Origin: CAZWLY01 sp964634465
GTDB lineage: Bacteria > Desulfobacterota > Desulfarculia > G963662305
NCBI GenBank assembly: GCA_964634465.1
Contig: CAZWLY010000001.1
Coordinates: 310,001-374,000, forward strand
Reading direction: 5' to 3'
Length of the DNA: 64,000 nt
Every line of letters begins with the position of its first letter. Position 1 is the first letter of the stretch. Both the position numbers and the translations under genes were made by a program. Below the pieces are notes generated by a model. The model saw only the letters and a list, made by a program, of their open reading frames with translations. It was not told where the DNA came from and ran no database searches. Positions 62,538-64,000 of this stretch are shown here, one piece after another.

Positions 62538-62836
62538 GAGCTTTGTGGATCACAGTTGGTTGGCTTTTCTTGTTATCCTTTAAATATCAAACAAATATAG
62601 TTGCCTTGAGGTCGATATGTGGAGGCCCGCGGCCCGATCGGCCGCCAAGATCCTTGACAGACGGCCGGTTCAAGGCTGTGTAAACAACGCTACTATTTCA
62701 GTAGGGCATTCAACATCGACCTGGCTCCACCAAGCGGTCTGAATCGGTGGGTCCGCAAGCGACAATCCGGAAGTCGGCTCTAGTTGGGGTGCGGCTTGGG
62801 GATGTTCCGGCTCGATTGGGGAGGCGGAAGGGGCGG
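62538..62836. other. Gap between the kor promoter and the acyltransferase gene
   Basis: An AT-rich part (62538-62610) precedes a GC-rich part that is only read through by long minus-strand shadow frames. I see no gene, no RNA and no clear terminator. Confidence 0.4.
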
Positions 62837-63505
62837 TCAACCGTTCTCGGCCAGCCGGTGGAGGCGTTCCAACTCGGCCTGAACCTCTGCTCGCTTGGCC
62901 TCCAACGCCTCGCCGTCGGCCTCGGGATCGACCAGGATCGGTTCGGCAAAGCGATACGAGACCTTGGCGCCGGGGTAGGGCAGGTAGGTCTTGTGCCAGG
63001 TCTTTTCGAAGACGTATTTCCGGTCGGCGGCCACCCCGGCGGCGAAGATGGGCGCCCCGCTCCACTTGGCCAGGGTGACGCAGCCGTGCTTGACCACTCC
63101 CCGGGGACCGGTCGGTCCGTCCACGGTCAGGATGACGCTCCGCCCGCCCTTGAGGATCTCGGCCATCATCTTGAGCGCTTCCAGACCGCCTTTGCGCGAG
63201 GAGCCCCGAACGGTGGTGTAGCCCAACCGCCGCAGGATCAGGTCCAACAGGTCGCCGTCCTTGGACTTGGAGACCATGATGGTGAAACCGGTCCAGGCGA
63301 AGGGGCACAACAGGGCCAGATCGTCGCCGTGGAAGTGGGCGAAGATGACCGGCCCCTTCTTCAGCCAGGGCGTGACGTGTTCGTCCCAGCCCTGGATATC
63401 TTTCCTGACCAGGGCGAAGTAGGCCTTGTAGAGTCTGACCGAAAGCCGAGGGGCGACGGCGTCGCGCAGCCAATGGAGGAATCTCTTTTTCACCGACTTG
63501 GACAT
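62837..63505 (-). CDS. Lysophospholipid acyltransferase-like protein (DUF374 family)
   Basis: The 222-residue protein has FAHFHGDDLALL (about residues 55-66), with the histidine-acid pair expected for acyltransferase catalysis. SSRKGGLEALKMM and LTVDGPTGPRGVVKHGCVTLA follow, both hallmarks of the DUF374 branch of the lysophospholipid acyltransferase/LpxL-like superfamily. It is a single-domain, membrane-associated enzyme, probably acylating a lipid A precursor or other phospholipid. ATG 63505 starts the frame. It stands alone with a 163-base divergent gap to the GNAT-like gene. Confidence 0.85.
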   Translation of the reverse strand: MSKSVKKRFLHWLRDAVAPRLSVRLYKAYFALVRKDIQGWDEHVTPWLKKGPVIFAHFHGDDLALLCPFAWTGFTIMVSKSKDGDLLDLILRRLGYTTVRGSSRKGGLEALKMMAEILKGGRSVILTVDGPTGPRGVVKHGCVTLAKWSGAPIFAAGVAADRKYVFEKTWHKTYLPYPGAKVSYRFAEPILVDPEADGEALEAKRAEVQAELERLHRLAENG

Positions 63506-63668
63506 GGCTTAGGTCCATATACCCGGCCCGGAGCGCTTTCGTCAAGGCCGGAGCCGAGGACGCCGCCTACCGCCATTGACTTTGCCGAATCGGCCGGTCT
63601 AAAATGAATCGGTCGTCTGATTCAAGAATTTCAACCCCCCTTGCCCCATGCGTCGGAGTGATTCGCCC

Positions 63669-64000
63669 ATGACAGAGCCCGAACCCGGGGCCATGGTCAC
63701 CACGGTCGCCTTCCAGAAGCAGGTCACGCTCAACGACGGCCGAACCACCCGGCTCAAGCTCTTGTCCAGGGACGACAAGGAGATCGTGCTCGATTTCTTT
63801 GAGGCGGCCGATCCCGACGACTGCCGCTTTTTGAAGCGTGACGTCAAAAACATCGAGCTGGTCGCCACTTGGATGGATAACCTCGACCATCGCTACGTGA
63901 TGCCGGTCGGCGGGATCGATCCGGAGACGGACCGGCTCATCGGCTACGCGCTGGTGGTCGTCGGCCGCTACGCCGCCCGCCACCGGGGCGAGTTGGAGGT
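63669..64000 (+). CDS. GNAT-like N-acetyltransferase, partial (runs past the window end)
   Basis: The frame opens at ATG 63669, with GGAG ten bases upstream, and stays open to the last base. The 110 visible residues start MTEPEPGAMVTTVAFQKQV, then RLKLLSRDDKEIVLDFFEAA, and GYALVVVGRYAARHRGELEV at the window end. The order of a DDxxxLxxFFxxxxxxDxxFL segment and a following beta strand matches GNAT-fold proteins of the acetyl-CoA-utilising (enoyl-CoA synthetase/GNAT-like) type. It is truncated by the window, so the acetyl-CoA loop is not visible. Confidence 0.6.
   Translation, partial: MTEPEPGAMVTTVAFQKQVTLNDGRTTRLKLLSRDDKEIVLDFFEAADPDDCRFLKRDVKNIELVATWMDNLDHRYVMPVGGIDPETDRLIGYALVVVGRYAARHRGELE

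Overview
The window looks like a GC-rich chromosomal contig from a deltaproteobacterial-type anaerobe (Desulfobacterota-like). This is inferred from a small tetraheme class III cytochrome c, a 2-oxoglutarate:ferredoxin-type oxidoreductase cluster, a selenocysteine tRNA with encoded CCA, and a very large cell-surface polysaccharide island. There is a run of ten N flanked by artificial-looking C homopolymers near 60.3 kb, so this is a draft assembly.

Positions 620-54096 form one polysaccharide island of about 53 kb, almost entirely on the + strand. It opens with sugar-nucleotide genes: a non-hydrolysing UDP-GlcNAc-type 2-epimerase, a winged-helix regulator, and a dehydrogenase/N-acetyltransferase fusion of the 2,3-diacetamido-sugar type. 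Glycosyltransferases, NAD-dependent epimerases, methyltransferases and no fewer than five AsnB-type glutamine amidotransferases follow. Export is by an ABC transporter (Wzm/Wzt). The Wzt carries an extra C-terminal sulfotransferase domain, and a second sulfotransferase fused to a methyltransferase lies 1.6 kb downstream. A methyltransferase with a C-terminal coiled coil and amphipathic tail (17537-18901) resembles the layout of WbdD-type chain-length rulers.

The middle part (24395-32462) holds a GMC oxidoreductase fused to a short-chain dehydrogenase, with its small partner subunit, next to a polyprenyl-phosphate-type GT2, an FAD oxidoreductase, a methyltransferase and two membrane proteins. 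This could be a lipid-linked sugar modification pathway. The next part (32638-43589) carries an AsnB with an altered PP-loop, a PLP aminotransferase, a formyltransferase, a radical SAM enzyme, an unusual DUF457-FrhB fusion, another GT2 and another AsnB. The last part (43621-54096) has a flippase-like membrane protein, a 901-residue membrane protein, an epimerase, a beta-propeller/methyltransferase fusion, a GT4, a FemAB-like acyltransferase and a convergent fifth AsnB. Together the genes suggest a surface glycan whose sugars are amidated, methylated, formylated and sulfated, exported by the ABC route.

From 54.7 kb onward the content is housekeeping: tRNA-Sec (minus), then a minus-strand operon ftsB-like > TPR protein > efp > YihY-family protein > MetE/UROD-like protein, a divergent tetraheme cytochrome c with a clear terminator, the korA-korB-korD-korC cluster (minus, broken by the assembly gap), a DUF374 acyltransferase (minus), and the start of a GNAT-like gene cut by the window end.
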